Below are positions 56,301 through 62,699 of a stretch of DNA of 64,000 nt, piece after piece. Below the pieces are notes generated by a model. That model saw only the letters and a list, made by a program, of their open reading frames with translations. It had not been told where the DNA came from and made no database searches. Position 1 is the first letter of the stretch. Each line of letters begins with the position of its first letter. The stretch covers positions 36,491,521-36,555,520 of the forward strand of contig JBCFYV010011164.1 in assembly GCA_039000515.1 (NCBI GenBank), read 5' to 3'. Source of the stretch: Timema cristinae (Eukaryota > Arthropoda > Insecta > Phasmatodea > Timematidae). The position numbers were made by a program, and so were the translations under genes.

Positions 56301-56512
56301 GACTACATTTTAATGAATTGTTTGTTTCAGGGGACTCTGGTGGACCTCTAGTGTGGGTAATAGATAGGGTCCCATATCTTGTCGGCGTGGTGTCCTGGGG
56401 AGAAGGAAAAGGCAGTTTAGAAAGCCCGGGGGTGTACACAAAAGTGTCATTTTACAAGAAGTGGATAAAGACTCATACAAAGGTAAGACCAGTGGCGAAG
56501 CTTGATGTCTGA
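32911..56512 (+). CDS. Secreted trypsin-like serine protease (S1A), seven exons
   Basis: An extracellular endopeptidase of the chymotrypsin fold. Exons: 32,911-32,965; 37,466-37,557; 41,149-41,237; 45,681-45,822; 51,739-51,855; 54,241-54,393; 56,331-56,512. A signal peptide, a short basic prodomain and IVGG after Lys give a zymogen activated by trypsin-type cleavage. His57 (TAAHC), Asp102 (NNDIAL) and Ser195 (GDSGGP) are present. Asp189 (NKDSSQ), Gly216 and Gly226 predict cleavage after Arg/Lys. About 275 residues, normal for a single-domain family member; no CLIP domain is seen. The C191 and C220 positions are not cysteine. Exon 6 ends in phase 0 while exon 7 needs one extra base, so the assembled reading frame breaks before Ser195. 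This may be a one-base assembly error or a real lesion. Physiological substrate cannot be told. Confidence 0.85.
33040..33225 (-). repeat. SINE-A copy (diverged), in intron 1
   Basis: 'attactacccgctcaagcta' tail and 'catccgagattcgaactcct' B-box region on the minus strand. First of three consecutive minus-strand SINE-A-like units. Confidence 0.6.
33230..33440 (-). repeat. SINE-A-like copy
   Basis: 'ttccccacatcagcgtaggg' and 'cacccggccaggtttcaaac' correspond to SINE-A body and B box, strongly diverged. Confidence 0.5.
33537..33795 (-). repeat. SINE-A copy (diverged)
   Basis: Starts 'caccgcgtcatactacttgc' (tail) and ends 'gtggccttttaaggtgttcg' (head) on the minus strand. Confidence 0.65.
33800..34480. 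other. Intron 1, AT-rich non-coding
   Basis: No element or gene recognised. Confidence 0.5.
34490..34955 (-). repeat. Two or three overlapping SINE-A-like fragments
   Basis: Head-like 'atgcggccaccgaaccaggt' (34,530), 'accagaccgggattccaacc' (34,601) and 'cgtttggccactgatgcggg' (34,929) mark broken copies on the minus strand. Confidence 0.5.
34960..36125. other. Intron 1, non-coding
   Basis: Contains a weak minus-strand tRNA-like remnant near 35,510-35,600 ('tgggatttgagcccagtcgt'). Otherwise nothing recognised. Confidence 0.45.
36130..36360 (+). repeat. SINE-D copy
   Basis: Head 'caccttagctcagtcaggtt', B-box 'tcccgggtttgattcctgac', body 'gtgaaatatgggattcccct', as at 25,640-25,875. Confidence 0.65.
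36935..37025 (-). repeat. ATT microsatellite joined to a truncated SINE-A tail
   Basis: Interrupted (ATT)n followed by 'cttactacccgttcgggtta', i.e. the complement of the common SINE tail. The body is missing. Confidence 0.75.
37466..37557 (+). CDS. Protease exon 2: prodomain and activation site
   Basis: Acceptor ...ATTACAG, completes a Gly codon, then a basic Ser-rich propeptide and '[18 protein letters not shown]'. Cleavage would fall after Lys before IVGG. Ends at GTAAGT in phase 0. Confidence 0.9.
37784..38053 (+). repeat. SINE-B copy, in intron 2
   Basis: Head 'gtgacctggtggtctagggg', B-box 'cggggttcaatcctcggtcc', tail 'agtaagacgcggtgctaata'. CT-rich repeats flank both sides and may be the target duplication. 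Confidence 0.9.
38160..38310 (-). repeat. Old SINE-A fragment
   Basis: 'tacacctggcaggaatttaa' and neighbouring segments correspond to the minus-strand body. Confidence 0.4.
38320..38990. other. Intron 2, non-coding
   Basis: Nothing recognised. Confidence 0.5.
38995..40600 (-). pseudogene. LINE (non-LTR retrotransposon) reverse transcriptase remnant
   Basis: On the minus strand, from right to left, segments appear in the order of an insect LINE RT. '[19 protein letters not shown]' is at ~40,390-40,440. '[18 protein letters not shown]' is at ~39,990-40,050. The catalytic-box region 'TVEYADDI' is at ~39,745-39,770, followed by '[16 protein letters not shown]'. '[15 protein letters not shown]' (~39,330-39,375) is followed by '[13 protein letters not shown]' (~39,195-39,235). 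They are split by frameshifts and stops. The element would copy its RNA by target-primed reverse transcription. 5'-truncated: no endonuclease domain is seen. Clade not assigned. Confidence 0.85.
40610..41140. other. Intron 2, right end
   Basis: A thrice-repeated 'aagaagattta' block (~40,878-40,950) with variants of 'gccagataggtttgctccac'. No gene recognised. Confidence 0.45.
41149..41237 (+). CDS. Protease exon 3: catalytic histidine
   Basis: Acceptor TGTGCAG. Contains 'FHFCGASAI' (Cys42) and 'WAVTAAHC' (His57 codon 41,224-41,226, Cys58), so the C42-C58 bridge is intact. Ends phase 2 at GTATGT. Confidence 0.95.
41240..42850. other. Intron 3, left part
   Basis: Non-coding. 'taccagagggcaaatttgaa' near 42,050 resembles the edge of a hAT element, but no inverted partner was established. 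Confidence 0.4.
42900..45170 (-). pseudogene. hAT-type (KIAA1586/ZMYM-like) transposase-derived remnant
   Basis: Minus-strand segments in protein order from right to left: an N-terminal '[13 protein letters not shown]' zinc-finger-linker region (~44,855-44,900), then '[20 protein letters not shown]', then '[20 protein letters not shown]' with '[13 protein letters not shown]' (44,354-44,617). '[15 protein letters not shown]' (43,474-43,701) follows. These are blocks of the hAT-like family known in vertebrates as KIAA1586 and abundant as repeats in arthropods. Stops and shifts separate the blocks, and a SINE-B copy splits the coding region at 44,051-44,345. Not functional. Confidence 0.75.
44051..44345 (+). 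repeat. SINE-B copy with 12-bp target duplication
   Basis: Full-length SINE-B with (AAT)n tail, flanked by AATTCTATCTAG at 44,039-44,050 and 44,346-44,357. It inserted into the hAT remnant, so it is younger than that element. Confidence 0.95.
45373..45430. mobile_element. Possible hAT-type terminus
   Basis: 'TAGTGATGGGCAC' resembles the ends of Ac-like hAT elements, followed by 'aatcgattgtttataatcga' inverted short repeats. No partner terminus was identified. Confidence 0.3.
45681..45822 (+). CDS. Protease exon 4: catalytic aspartate
   Basis: Acceptor AATTTCAG. 'IIHPEY...NNDIALVK' gives Asp102 (GAT 45,805-45,807). Ends phase 0 at AAG|GTAATA. Confidence 0.95.
45835..46185. other. Intron 4, left part
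   Basis: Nothing recognised. Confidence 0.5.
46190..46430 (+). repeat. SINE-A copy, in intron 4
   Basis: Head 'cctcgatggcgtagttagct', B-box 'atcaaggttcgaatctcagt', tail 'agtaagacgcgatgctaaac'. Confidence 0.85.
46711..47231. mobile_element. MITE with ~45-bp inverted ends
   Basis: Left end 'ggctcatctacaacaaaacg' followed by 'cacccgcttgtcggactcgc'. The right end, read inward, is 'ggatcatctacaaccaacat' followed by 'acccgcttgtcggactcgca'. Interior AT-rich without coding frame. Target duplication not fixed. Confidence 0.75.
47240..48235. other. Intron 4, middle
   Basis: 'gagcgagtgagcgagcgagc' type GAGC repeats at ~47,962-48,062, echoed in inverted form at ~48,650-48,715 ('gctcagtcactcgcgcgctc'). 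No coding evidence. Confidence 0.45.
48238..48304. repeat. Near-perfect hairpin
   Basis: 'gaaaggcttgtataactcga' and its complement enclose an (AT)n loop; the arms are ~28 bp with one mismatch. Confidence 0.85.
48328..48374. repeat. Second hairpin with (AT)n core
   Basis: 'cagaaaaatcatatatatat' faces its exact complement; followed by another 'gcttgtataactcgaacgga' copy (~48,380-48,401). Confidence 0.85.
48405..49365. other. Intron 4, non-coding
   Basis: No gene or element recognised apart from the inverted GAGC-type echo at ~48,650-48,715. Confidence 0.45.
49371..50563. mobile_element. DNA transposon remnant with tandem repeats inside one terminal inverted repeat
   Basis: Left end 'taagagcccttttatgcagg', then five 31-bp units 'gttttgtgctgtgtgccgca'+'tgacacacgac' (49,394-49,549), then 'ggcaaaagccgtcacgtttt'. 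The right end is the inverted counterpart (50,486-50,563) with only one unit. Between them lies ~0.9 kb including a SINE-A copy. No transposase recognised. Confidence 0.7.
50061..50321 (+). repeat. SINE-A copy with 13-bp target duplication
   Basis: Full-length copy flanked by TAATCTTTTTAGA at 50,048-50,060 and 50,322-50,334. Inserted inside the transposon remnant. Confidence 0.95.
50650..50745 (+). repeat. tRNA-like sequence
   Basis: 'ggttagctaatttggtagag' resembles a tRNA A box and 'cagtgttcatatccctgtcc' a decayed B box. Probably a SINE head rather than a tRNA gene. Confidence 0.35.
50750..51180. other. Intron 4, right part
   Basis: A minus-strand-like 'cccagcctgtggctaggtcc' block at ~51,100 is shared with 1,885 and 19,300. 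No gene. Confidence 0.4.
51186..51692. mobile_element. Foldback MITE with ~200-bp inverted arms (TA target)
   Basis: Flanked by TA (51,184-51,185 and 51,693-51,694). Ends read CAGATTGTTTCTAAA and, from the right, CAGGTGTTTCTAAA. The arms stay complementary through 'aaatgaaagttgaa' and 'gtgtacaacaagttgcatat' to about 51,380/51,500. 507 bp, no coding capacity; mariner-like by TA target. Its right end is 46 bp before protease exon 5. Confidence 0.85.
51739..51855 (+). CDS. Protease exon 5: 'VSVAGWGKT' segment
   Basis: Acceptor AACCCAG. 'FIALP' and '[15 protein letters not shown]' are the region around residues 122-145 of chymotrypsin. Ends phase 0 at AAG|GTGAGT. Confidence 0.9.
51973..52218 (+). 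repeat. SINE-A copy (diverged), in intron 5
   Basis: 'tcggtggcctcgtgggctaa' head, 'atcaaggttctaatctcggt' B-box region, 'aacccgaacgcctggtggga' tail. Confidence 0.75.
52375..53172. repeat. Interspersed repeat, uninterrupted copy B
   Basis: Matches 8,274-8,992 plus 10,296-10,378 with the transposon missing; the junction reads 'cacatatattacgagtgttg' (53,084-53,103). Confidence 0.85.
53261..53808. mobile_element. Foldback MITE, ~230-bp arms, related to 51,186-51,692
   Basis: TA on both sides (53,259-53,260; 53,809-53,810). Ends CAAGATGTTTGGAAACTC and, from the right, CAGGTGTTCGGAAACTC. The arms share 'gggagagcaaagctgttcaa' and 'cataggagttagtcacg'. 548 bp; the + frame at 53,371-53,622 lies across the fold and is not a gene. 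Confidence 0.85.
53815..54200. other. Intron 5, right end
   Basis: AT microsatellites (~53,886-53,898 and 53,995-54,010). Nothing else recognised. Confidence 0.5.
54241..54393 (+). CDS. Protease exon 6: S1-pocket region
   Basis: Acceptor TTTGTCTCAAG preceded by a pyrimidine tract. '[12 protein letters not shown]' (Cys168), 'NRMICAI' (Cys182) and 'NKDSSQ' with Asp189 (GAC 54,382-54,384). Serine (54,388-54,390) stands where Cys191 is expected. Ends TCTCAG|GTAAAC in phase 0. Confidence 0.9.
54409..55723 (-). mobile_element. Mariner element, nearly complete
   Basis: 1,315 bp between TA dinucleotides (54,407-54,408; 55,724-55,725). Inverted ends are CGAGGCGGTTTTTTTTTTTT and, from the right, CGAGGCGTGTTTTTTTAAAA, with 'acgtaagtgccgttttgaaa' facing 'agtaagtactgttttaaaat' further in. 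Contains a minus-strand mariner transposase pseudogene. Inserted in intron 6 of the protease gene. Confidence 0.9.
54482..55560 (-). pseudogene. Mariner transposase, inactivated
   Basis: DD34D-type enzyme for cut-and-paste transposition at TA. Minus-strand pieces: '[19 protein letters not shown]' (55,020-55,090), with Asp-Glu of the first catalytic motif but Asn where the family usually has Thr. '[19 protein letters not shown]' (second Asp) is at ~54,765-54,825. '[19 protein letters not shown]' (third Asp) and '[17 protein letters not shown]' are at 54,620-54,725. The helix-turn-helix region further right (55,250-55,560) is recognisable only in pieces. Frame breaks between segments mean it is not functional. 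Confidence 0.85.
55796..55985 (+). repeat. SINE-C copy
   Basis: Head 'cttgagtagctcagtggtta', B-box 'tcccgggttcgattcttgtg', AT-rich body. Confidence 0.7.
56010..56320 (+). repeat. SINE-C copy with upstream block
   Basis: 'gactctgtcttaaattatga' block, head 'cctggatagctcagtggtaa', 'ggcgtactaagcca', B-box 'caggtttgattcccatgtcc', as at 31,790. Ends just upstream of protease exon 7. Confidence 0.7.
56331..56512 (+). CDS. Protease exon 7: catalytic serine and C-terminus
   Basis: Acceptor TTTGTTTCAG. 'GDSGGPLVW' (Ser195 TCT 56,336-56,338) requires the first two bases to complete a codon begun in exon 6. '[10 protein letters not shown]...SPGVYTKVS' lacks Cys220. The frame ends TGA at 56,510-56,512. 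An AAG|GTAAGA donor at 56,482/56,483 leaves open a further exon. Confidence 0.9.
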
Positions 56513-56627
56513 TGACAATTTTGGATAAGCTGATTCATGAACATTCATAAAGGGGCACACCTAACGATGTCGAAAATGGGATCTTTATGATTGGCAGTAC
56601 TGACAGACTACTACTACTACTGCTAAT

Positions 56628-56633
56628 AATAAA
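56628..56633 (+). terminator. Candidate polyadenylation signal
   Basis: AATAAA 115 bases after the stop codon of the protease gene, on the same strand. Confidence 0.4.
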
Positions 56634-56639
56634 ACCCAT

Positions 56640-57165
56640 TTTTTATACACCTATCGAGAAATAGGAAACAGATGTAAATGAAACAGCTACTTACATTAAA
56701 GCATACCCCATCCTATTTTAGAGAGGTTGAAGACGTGGGTTCATGGCCATCACAGTTGTCTACGTTTTCTTGTAAATCAATTATAAGATTCTTTGTTTCA
56801 TTTATGAAAAAAAAAATATCTATCACCCTTACAACTTACAATAACTTACCAGAAAGTTTCTTTTCTATTGAAAGAGTAGCCAGGTTGGATAGTCTGTAAT
56901 TAGCCATAGAATTGATCAGATGTGTTTTAATACCTTTCAATGTAGCTTCCTTATTAAACGTTCTATAGTAGCTGAGCCCATTGGAATGCTAAGAGTCAGT
57001 TGCAGCAACTTTTCCGCTTGTTCCTACACTGTTTGGAGGTTGTTATCTTCAATGAAGCACAATCATTCAATGTAAAGATTGGCTTTTTTTTCTAAGTTGT
57101 AGATATTATCTAGTTCATCGTGTAGTGTCACAATGTTAAACACCTTATTATTATTTGGATTTTGA
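56640..57165. other. Non-coding region downstream of the protease gene
   Basis: Nothing recognised; + frame 56,678-56,899 lacks any domain. Confidence 0.45.
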
Positions 57166-57169
57166 TATT

Positions 57170-57370
57170 TTCCATCATTTGAGCTGTACACATACATTAA
57201 TTACCCTAGTGAATTAGGAATGGGGAAGGTGACAATCTAGATTGAATGTACCCACATTTACGTATATTGAGAATGGAGAACCATTTTAGGGGAAATTAAC
57301 CTTGTTACACCCGACTGGGATTTAAACTTTTAAACTTCCCACCACCAGCAATCCAGTCTAATAGTGTGTG
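57170..57370 (-). repeat. SINE-A copy (diverged)
   Basis: 'ccctagtgaattaggaatgg', 'tacccacatttacgtatatt' and 'cacccgactgggatttaaac' on the minus strand. Confidence 0.6.
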
Positions 57371-57374
57371 TTAC

Positions 57375-57590
57375 CCGCCGTGTTTAACTGACATGCTGAA
57401 GATGGGGATCACGGTTCGATTCCGGTCGGGGGTACTCAGGTGGTTTTTCCCTAAATAAAAAAATATATATATTTTTTCCGCTCTCACACCACGAAAATAC
57501 GGATGCACCTCCTCTTAATTTAACCTTCCTGATGCCTAAAGCATTGATTAAAGTAATTAGTACATAAGCGTTGGAACTGTTTTAAGAAGA
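57375..57590 (+). repeat. SINE-A copy (diverged)
   Basis: 'gatcacggttcgattccggt' B box, 'ggtggtttttccctaaataa' body, 'attagtacataagcgt' tail part. Confidence 0.65.
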
Positions 57591-57703
57591 AAAAAAAACA
57601 ACCTCGGTACACTCTATTGGGAATTGAACCCCGATCTTGTCACCAGCAATCCAGTCTAATACTTAGAAAGTCGAATGAAAAAATGTTTTCTTCAACTAGG
57701 TAA

Positions 57704-57892
57704 GCTCTGACAAGACATCTTGTGAATGTGGGGAATGCCAGGCCTCCACCGTGGTTCGGATTCCACGTTAAACTATAGGTCCTCCATTTCATCTCACAAT
57801 CACCCTACCATTACACATTAGCGTAAGTGCGTATAACCCGAACGGGTAGTAAGACGCGGTGCTAATAATAAAAATAATAATAATAACTAGGT
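57704..57892 (+). repeat. SINE-B copy, 5'-truncated
   Basis: Begins within the body ('ctctgacaagacatcttgtg') and ends 'agtaagacgcggtgctaata' in an A/T-rich tail. Head absent, as expected from incomplete reverse transcription. Confidence 0.85.
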
Positions 57893-57959
57893 AAGAAATA
57901 TAGGGACTACTGATAATTTGAGTTCAACCTAAATAAAGCAACAGATTTCTGCAAAGTAA

Positions 57960-59060
57960 GTGATCATTGATAAAAGCCGCACTCTTGCCTTTCCCTTCCA
58001 AGAAACTTGACCCATGTAAACAACAGATTAGCTCGCTCCCCCTTCACCCTTTCAGTACAAACTTGACAGATTTGACAACACCGCAACTCGCCTTATGTTT
58101 GGCCAATCAGCTTTTCCTTTTTAATGTATTTCGCTATGACAGTAATAACTTTCTTGGACATTCCCTTAACACTTTTATCTCTAGAGACATTATAATATCC
58201 CATAAAACGTGCTTCAATGTTTTTGTCATAAACATACCTAACAAATATGCTGAGTTGTGCCTTTGCAGATAAGTCAGTAGTTTCATCCCTCTGAATCGAC
58301 ACAAAACTTGAGTCATTTATCTTACTTTGAGTTTTCCTATTTATGGCAAGAGTGACTGATTCGATTAAATCATTCTGAATATCTTAAGGAGTTCCTTTAA
58401 AAACCGAGCTGCTATACAAATAGTCCTTGGCTAAGCTAATCATACCTTCAGGGCAAGAAAATTTAAGGTTTCAAATAATCTAGGCTCTCATCGAGCCCCC
58501 TGAAAGCTTGTTCTTTTTTCCTAAATTGTACACCATATCAATGAGGCACTCTACAATCTTTCGATTACGCACATCATTACTGTTACATGTTTAGCAGTTT
58601 GAATGCGGGCACTTTCTGAAATATAATAATCAATTATGTATCTCCCCATAATATGAAAAGCCTCAGCATTTTTAATATGCAGTTTGCTAGTAGCATGTTT
58701 TGAAGCTTTAAGTTCAAACTTTTTAATATCGTCTGACCAATTTTACTCCAATATTCTTCTCCACTGAACATTAGGCAATACTAGCGATGATAAGTTGGTT
58801 TTAGTTTGTTTCCTGTTAACTGTATATCTTTCGAGTGCTACTTTTCTTAAAAAGTTCTTGTATATTTCCCATCCTTCTGTGAAATATCTAATTTTGGTCT
58901 TGATATGTTTCATTTTAAATAGACTTTTTGTTCAAAAATCAAAGCCTCAATAAAATTAGTTAACAAAAAGTTAATTGAATCCATAGAGTCATTGTTGATG
59001 TCTACAACGTCTCCATTTTTTCTTCGGTACAGACACTAAATCCTAAAACATTACTCTTAT
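57960..59060 (-). pseudogene. hAT-type transposase-derived remnant (ZBED5-like)
   Basis: The minus frame 58,093-58,302 contains 'SIQRDETTDLSAKAQLSIF' and 'RYVYDKNIEARFMGYYNVS', the catalytic-Asp region ('DE-TD...Q') and following block of ZBED5/TTF-type hAT proteins. It ends 'KKEKLIGQT', where the family continues with a second conserved Asp. Upstream on the minus strand, 'RKIVECLIDMVYNLGKKEQA' (~58,520-58,580) and 'FRGLDES' match the preceding region. Intervening stops show decay. It is separate from the KIAA1586-like remnant in intron 3. Confidence 0.7.
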
Positions 59061-59064
59061 ATAT

Positions 59065-59870
59065 TGTAAAAATAAACTTAAAATAACTCAATAAAATAAT
59101 AAAATTGAAGTCACAATCACAAAGCTAGGCTAGTCTGCATTGAAATAAACATTTGAAACACATTCTAAATGCTCGGAATTTAACACTCACTAGTTGGGGC
59201 TTTACTGGTTGCCTTCAGTGATTGTGATGAACAGTTGCGCGCGCATTGCCCTCCTAGTTCCCCTCAAGCCTGATTTTACAAGTGCGTTAGACCGAAAGTC
59301 ATCAGCTTATCTTCCCAAAAGGAACTGACACATTCGCGATTCGTTTCACGTGCTTGCTAACTTGTCACTACGCTTTGTAAAAATAATAATTTAAATTTAA
59401 ATTTTACATTTGTTTTATGTAAAAGGATGATTTTTTCTTTTTCCAAAACCTTTTGGGATAGCTGGGCTTATCCTGCCTATCCTAAAGCCTCGCTACCGGT
59501 GTAAGATCACACATTGTAGACTTAACAGTGATATTTCTAGAGAAGTAACGGCCAGTAAATTAACCCCGGTGTGACCTAGGCTTAAGACCCAAACTTATTA
59601 TTTATTTCACAACATAAATATAACATTGATAACATTTTACTTTATTGTTTTTGTTATTCTATAGGTATTGATAATATCTATCTAAAGTTACAGAAGCAGA
59701 TTATATTAAAGGAAAAGATGTTTGAGTAGCTTTAATAACTAACTTCTACTGTTCTTCCTACAGAAATTATACTATAGATTAACTCCTTGAGTTGTTTTAT
59801 GGAAAGGTCAAGCTCAGTGCGCGAATAACTTAATATAGACGTGCGAGGAAGAAATGCAAGAGTTGCAACT
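59065..59870. other. Non-coding stretch
   Basis: AT-rich sequence; no gene recognised. Confidence 0.45.
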
Positions 59871-59909
59871 CCGCCAGCTGAACTATTAAGGTAAGGAGGG
59901 TTCACATTT

Positions 59910-60335
59910 CAATCAGACTGAAGAAGCAGAACGGACTAAACTACAGGGACTAAACTTCAAGAACAACAAGAGGGTGCAACCCACTACGTACTATGTCGGA
60001 GAGTGGGTCTATTTGATGAAGACCACTTTGAAGAAGAACCAGGTTAGAAAATTCCTGACCAAATTCACAGGTCCTTATCAAATCTTAGACGTCCTGAGTA
60101 AGGTTACTGTACGCATCCAGCTTCCTCATCACTCATTAGTGTTTAATGTACGGAGGCTGAAACCTTTTGTGTGTAGGGATCCTATCCCAGTTCTGTCCAC
60201 AGATCCAGAAGTTCTACTATAAGGTAGACTGGGGAAGAGAGCTATCAGCCAGAAGGTCGATACGAGACGGAAAAGGTCAGTTCTTCAAACCTAGGAGACA
60301 ACACCAGTTACCCAACGAGTGGGAAAACCAATTAA
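59910..60335 (+). pseudogene. Gypsy-type LTR retrotransposon, integrase C-terminal remnant
   Basis: The + frame at 59,974-60,222 reads 'YYVGEWVYLMKTTLKKNQVR', 'KFLTKFTGPYQILDVLSKVT' and ends 'VFNVRRLKPF'. This is the GPY/F module at the end of Gypsy/retrovirus-type integrases, which helps bind chromatin or DNA. Only this tail is seen; the integrase core, RNase H and RT are absent upstream, and no LTR could be delimited. Confidence 0.8.
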
Positions 60336-60386
60336 ATAAAGATTAGCCTATGTGTAGCCATTTTGTTATCAGAACAAGTATAATAA

Positions 60387-60671
60387 TTGAATATATTTTC
60401 ATTTTATTTTTTACAGAAAAGGAAATCCCACCACAATAAAAATAGTACAAGATCATTCGACAAACTCGTAAAAGAGTTTATGTCTTTGTTGAGATCATCG
60501 AAGAAGAAAGCGCACATGACAGACTGCTCCAAATGTCCTTCTCTAAGAAACCAGAAGCAGCCCAAAAGGTGGGATGGACAAGATCATCGAAGAAGAAAAC
60601 AATATAAGTCAGACAGCCCTAAGTGTTTCTCCATAAGAAGGACTATCGGGAAGTACAAGATCGCAATGTAA
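60387..60671 (+). other. Lys/Arg-rich open frame, unrecognised
   Basis: A 94-codon + frame 165 bases after the integrase-tail frame, rich in Lys, Arg and Ser. It contains two copies of a block encoded by 'gatcatcgaagaagaaa' (~60,496 and 60,582). A GTAG-like 'ttttttacag' acceptor precedes the block at 60,417. It could be a leftover of the same LTR element. No domain recognised. Confidence 0.25.
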
Positions 60672-60679
60672 AATATTAG

Positions 60680-61500
60680 TCAAGAATCATTGAATACTGG
60701 CTTATTCTTTGAGAGTGAAGATGGTTTTAACGCCACAAAACGCTTTGAATGTACATAACCAAAGATAACACTAGAAAATGGACGGAAATAAATAGGGCTA
60801 ATTTATATTTAAACACTAGTTCCATACATCACCGCTATGAAGCACTAGTATAATGGTGTGACTGAGGGGCGAGGGGGTCGCAATAAATCCTATTAATCCT
60901 TTCTCTCAAGGGTAAGATACATCAAAACTTTTTTCTCAACATGACTAATTTTAATTTTGTTTTATTTCAAACAATTTTTTATTATTTTATCTGCTTTCAA
61001 AGTTGTCTGAACTGATGAAATTTGGCGTGTAAAATTTTTCTAAGCAATTAATGTAAAGTGATTGATTTTTATATTTGACTTAATAGTTTTCTAAAGATAA
61101 ACGTGTAACTATTTCAATGCGATCACTCGAATACTTTCTAGGCTATTAAATATTTAATACTACACATAAAAATTACAATTTTAAATAGCAGTTTGTTTTA
61201 ATTTATTTACTTTTTTCTTATTGTGTTAAGATTTTAACTCTATTTCAAACTAATGGTGGATTAATTTTGAACCATTAGATGTTCGATTTTATCTTTATAA
61301 GGTCGGTTTTTAAAAATAGCTCGAGCACAATTTTGGTGACGTTCATAATTTTTAAACATCCCTTCGCTTAATACATTTTGTTTGTCAGTGCAGGGACACT
61401 ATTGCCAAACAAGAATATCACTTTCAAAATATCACAGATCATTCAAATAAAGATATTGTTACTCACAGTCCAAGTTTAATTGCTTTAGTGGGATAGGAAG
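60680..61500. other. Non-coding stretch
   Basis: AT-rich; nothing recognised. Confidence 0.5.
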
Positions 61501-61504
61501 AAGA

Positions 61505-61650
61505 ATGCTACCTACATTAGAGGCTACCAGGATAGATGAAGAGGGATAGTGGCCGGGATTCAAACCCCGACCACCCCGTTACATGTAAATGATCATATAC
61601 GAGATTGAAGGTTAGTCCACGGGTCCACCTAACCTCTAGGTGCTATATTA
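61505..61650 (-). repeat. tRNA-like SINE fragment
   Basis: Minus-strand B-box 'ccgggattcaaaccccgacc' followed by a head-like 'tccacgggtccacctaacct'. Confidence 0.5.
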
Positions 61651-62007
61651 CATACATTTTTGTTTTCAGTCGGTAAGATATGAGTTTATTGGGTTTTTAA
61701 ATACATGTATCTTTATTTAACTTAATATGTAGGCTATATATTATATAATCAGGGCTACTTATGTTAATACATTTTATTAATATAATTTATTTTCAATCTT
61801 GGTGAATATTGGGGTAGCCAGCAAAATCTTGAAGTGGATTGTATAGATATTAGAGCAATGACCTGAAGAATGTTGCTTTATTAAATGACGAACTAGGTCC
61901 TTGTAAGCCAGATTTCTTGAGACTATTTCCGCCATAATTAATATTTATCACCTAGCTCAACCTTCCACACTAATGAACTATTAATCATTAGGGCAAGGAA
62001 TACACTA

Positions 62008-62525
62008 AAGGCCGATACACACAGTATGCTAATCTAAGCTAAGCCATGGTCTCTCTTTTCACTCCAGAATTCAGTGTTGTTTCTTTCTTGTATATCCAGT
62101 GAAGTTTAGTTAAGATGGCGTTCTCCAAAATGTATTTTTTGAGTTCAGAAGATAGTACTGAGTAAGAAAATATGCTGCTATCAGCAGATGTTTTGGAAGA
62201 TGAAGAAAAATTAGGAGGTGGAGGTTTTACTTGTTCAATTAAAGCTTCCATTTTAGTATAAACATATTTATTAAATATAAAACCTAAATATAATATCACT
62301 TAATTACACGTGAAACAAACTGAAAACAGAACTTCAGCACTTCTTTAGTTACTTTCACCAAACCAGCACTGCGTCTGTTCAACACGGAGCCCAAGTTGTG
62401 TTATGCGCATGCGCAACGTAAGATGGCTCAAGATAGGAGTTGGAAAAATTGCCCAGCCAGAAATGGAAAAAACATAGCGTGGCGTAGCGAGGCATAGCTT
62501 AGCTTAGTATTTCTGTATGAACCAA
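62008..62525. mobile_element. Harbinger-like MITE or deleted element
   Basis: Left end 'aggccgatacacacagtatg' + 'ctaatctaagctaagccatg'. The right end, read inward, is 'ggttcatacagaaatactaa' + 'gctaagctatgcc'. The interior holds an 86-codon minus frame (62,039-62,299) with a Ser/Pro-rich stretch and 'SYSVLSSELKKYILENA', possibly the C-terminal part of an accessory protein of a PIF/Harbinger element. Superfamily assignment is tentative. Confidence 0.5.
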
Positions 62526-62699
62526 CACATTTAAATATAAGATCGGCTATTTTTCTAAAAAGATCAAGCAAATATCTTAGTTAGCTTAGCGTTAGCGTCC
62601 TAATGCAATAGGCCTTAAAAACATGCAACCAAATCTAATGTAAGACTTAACAAAAATCATTCGTTAGTTAAAAGTGGCCAATTAATGGCAATAAAGAAG

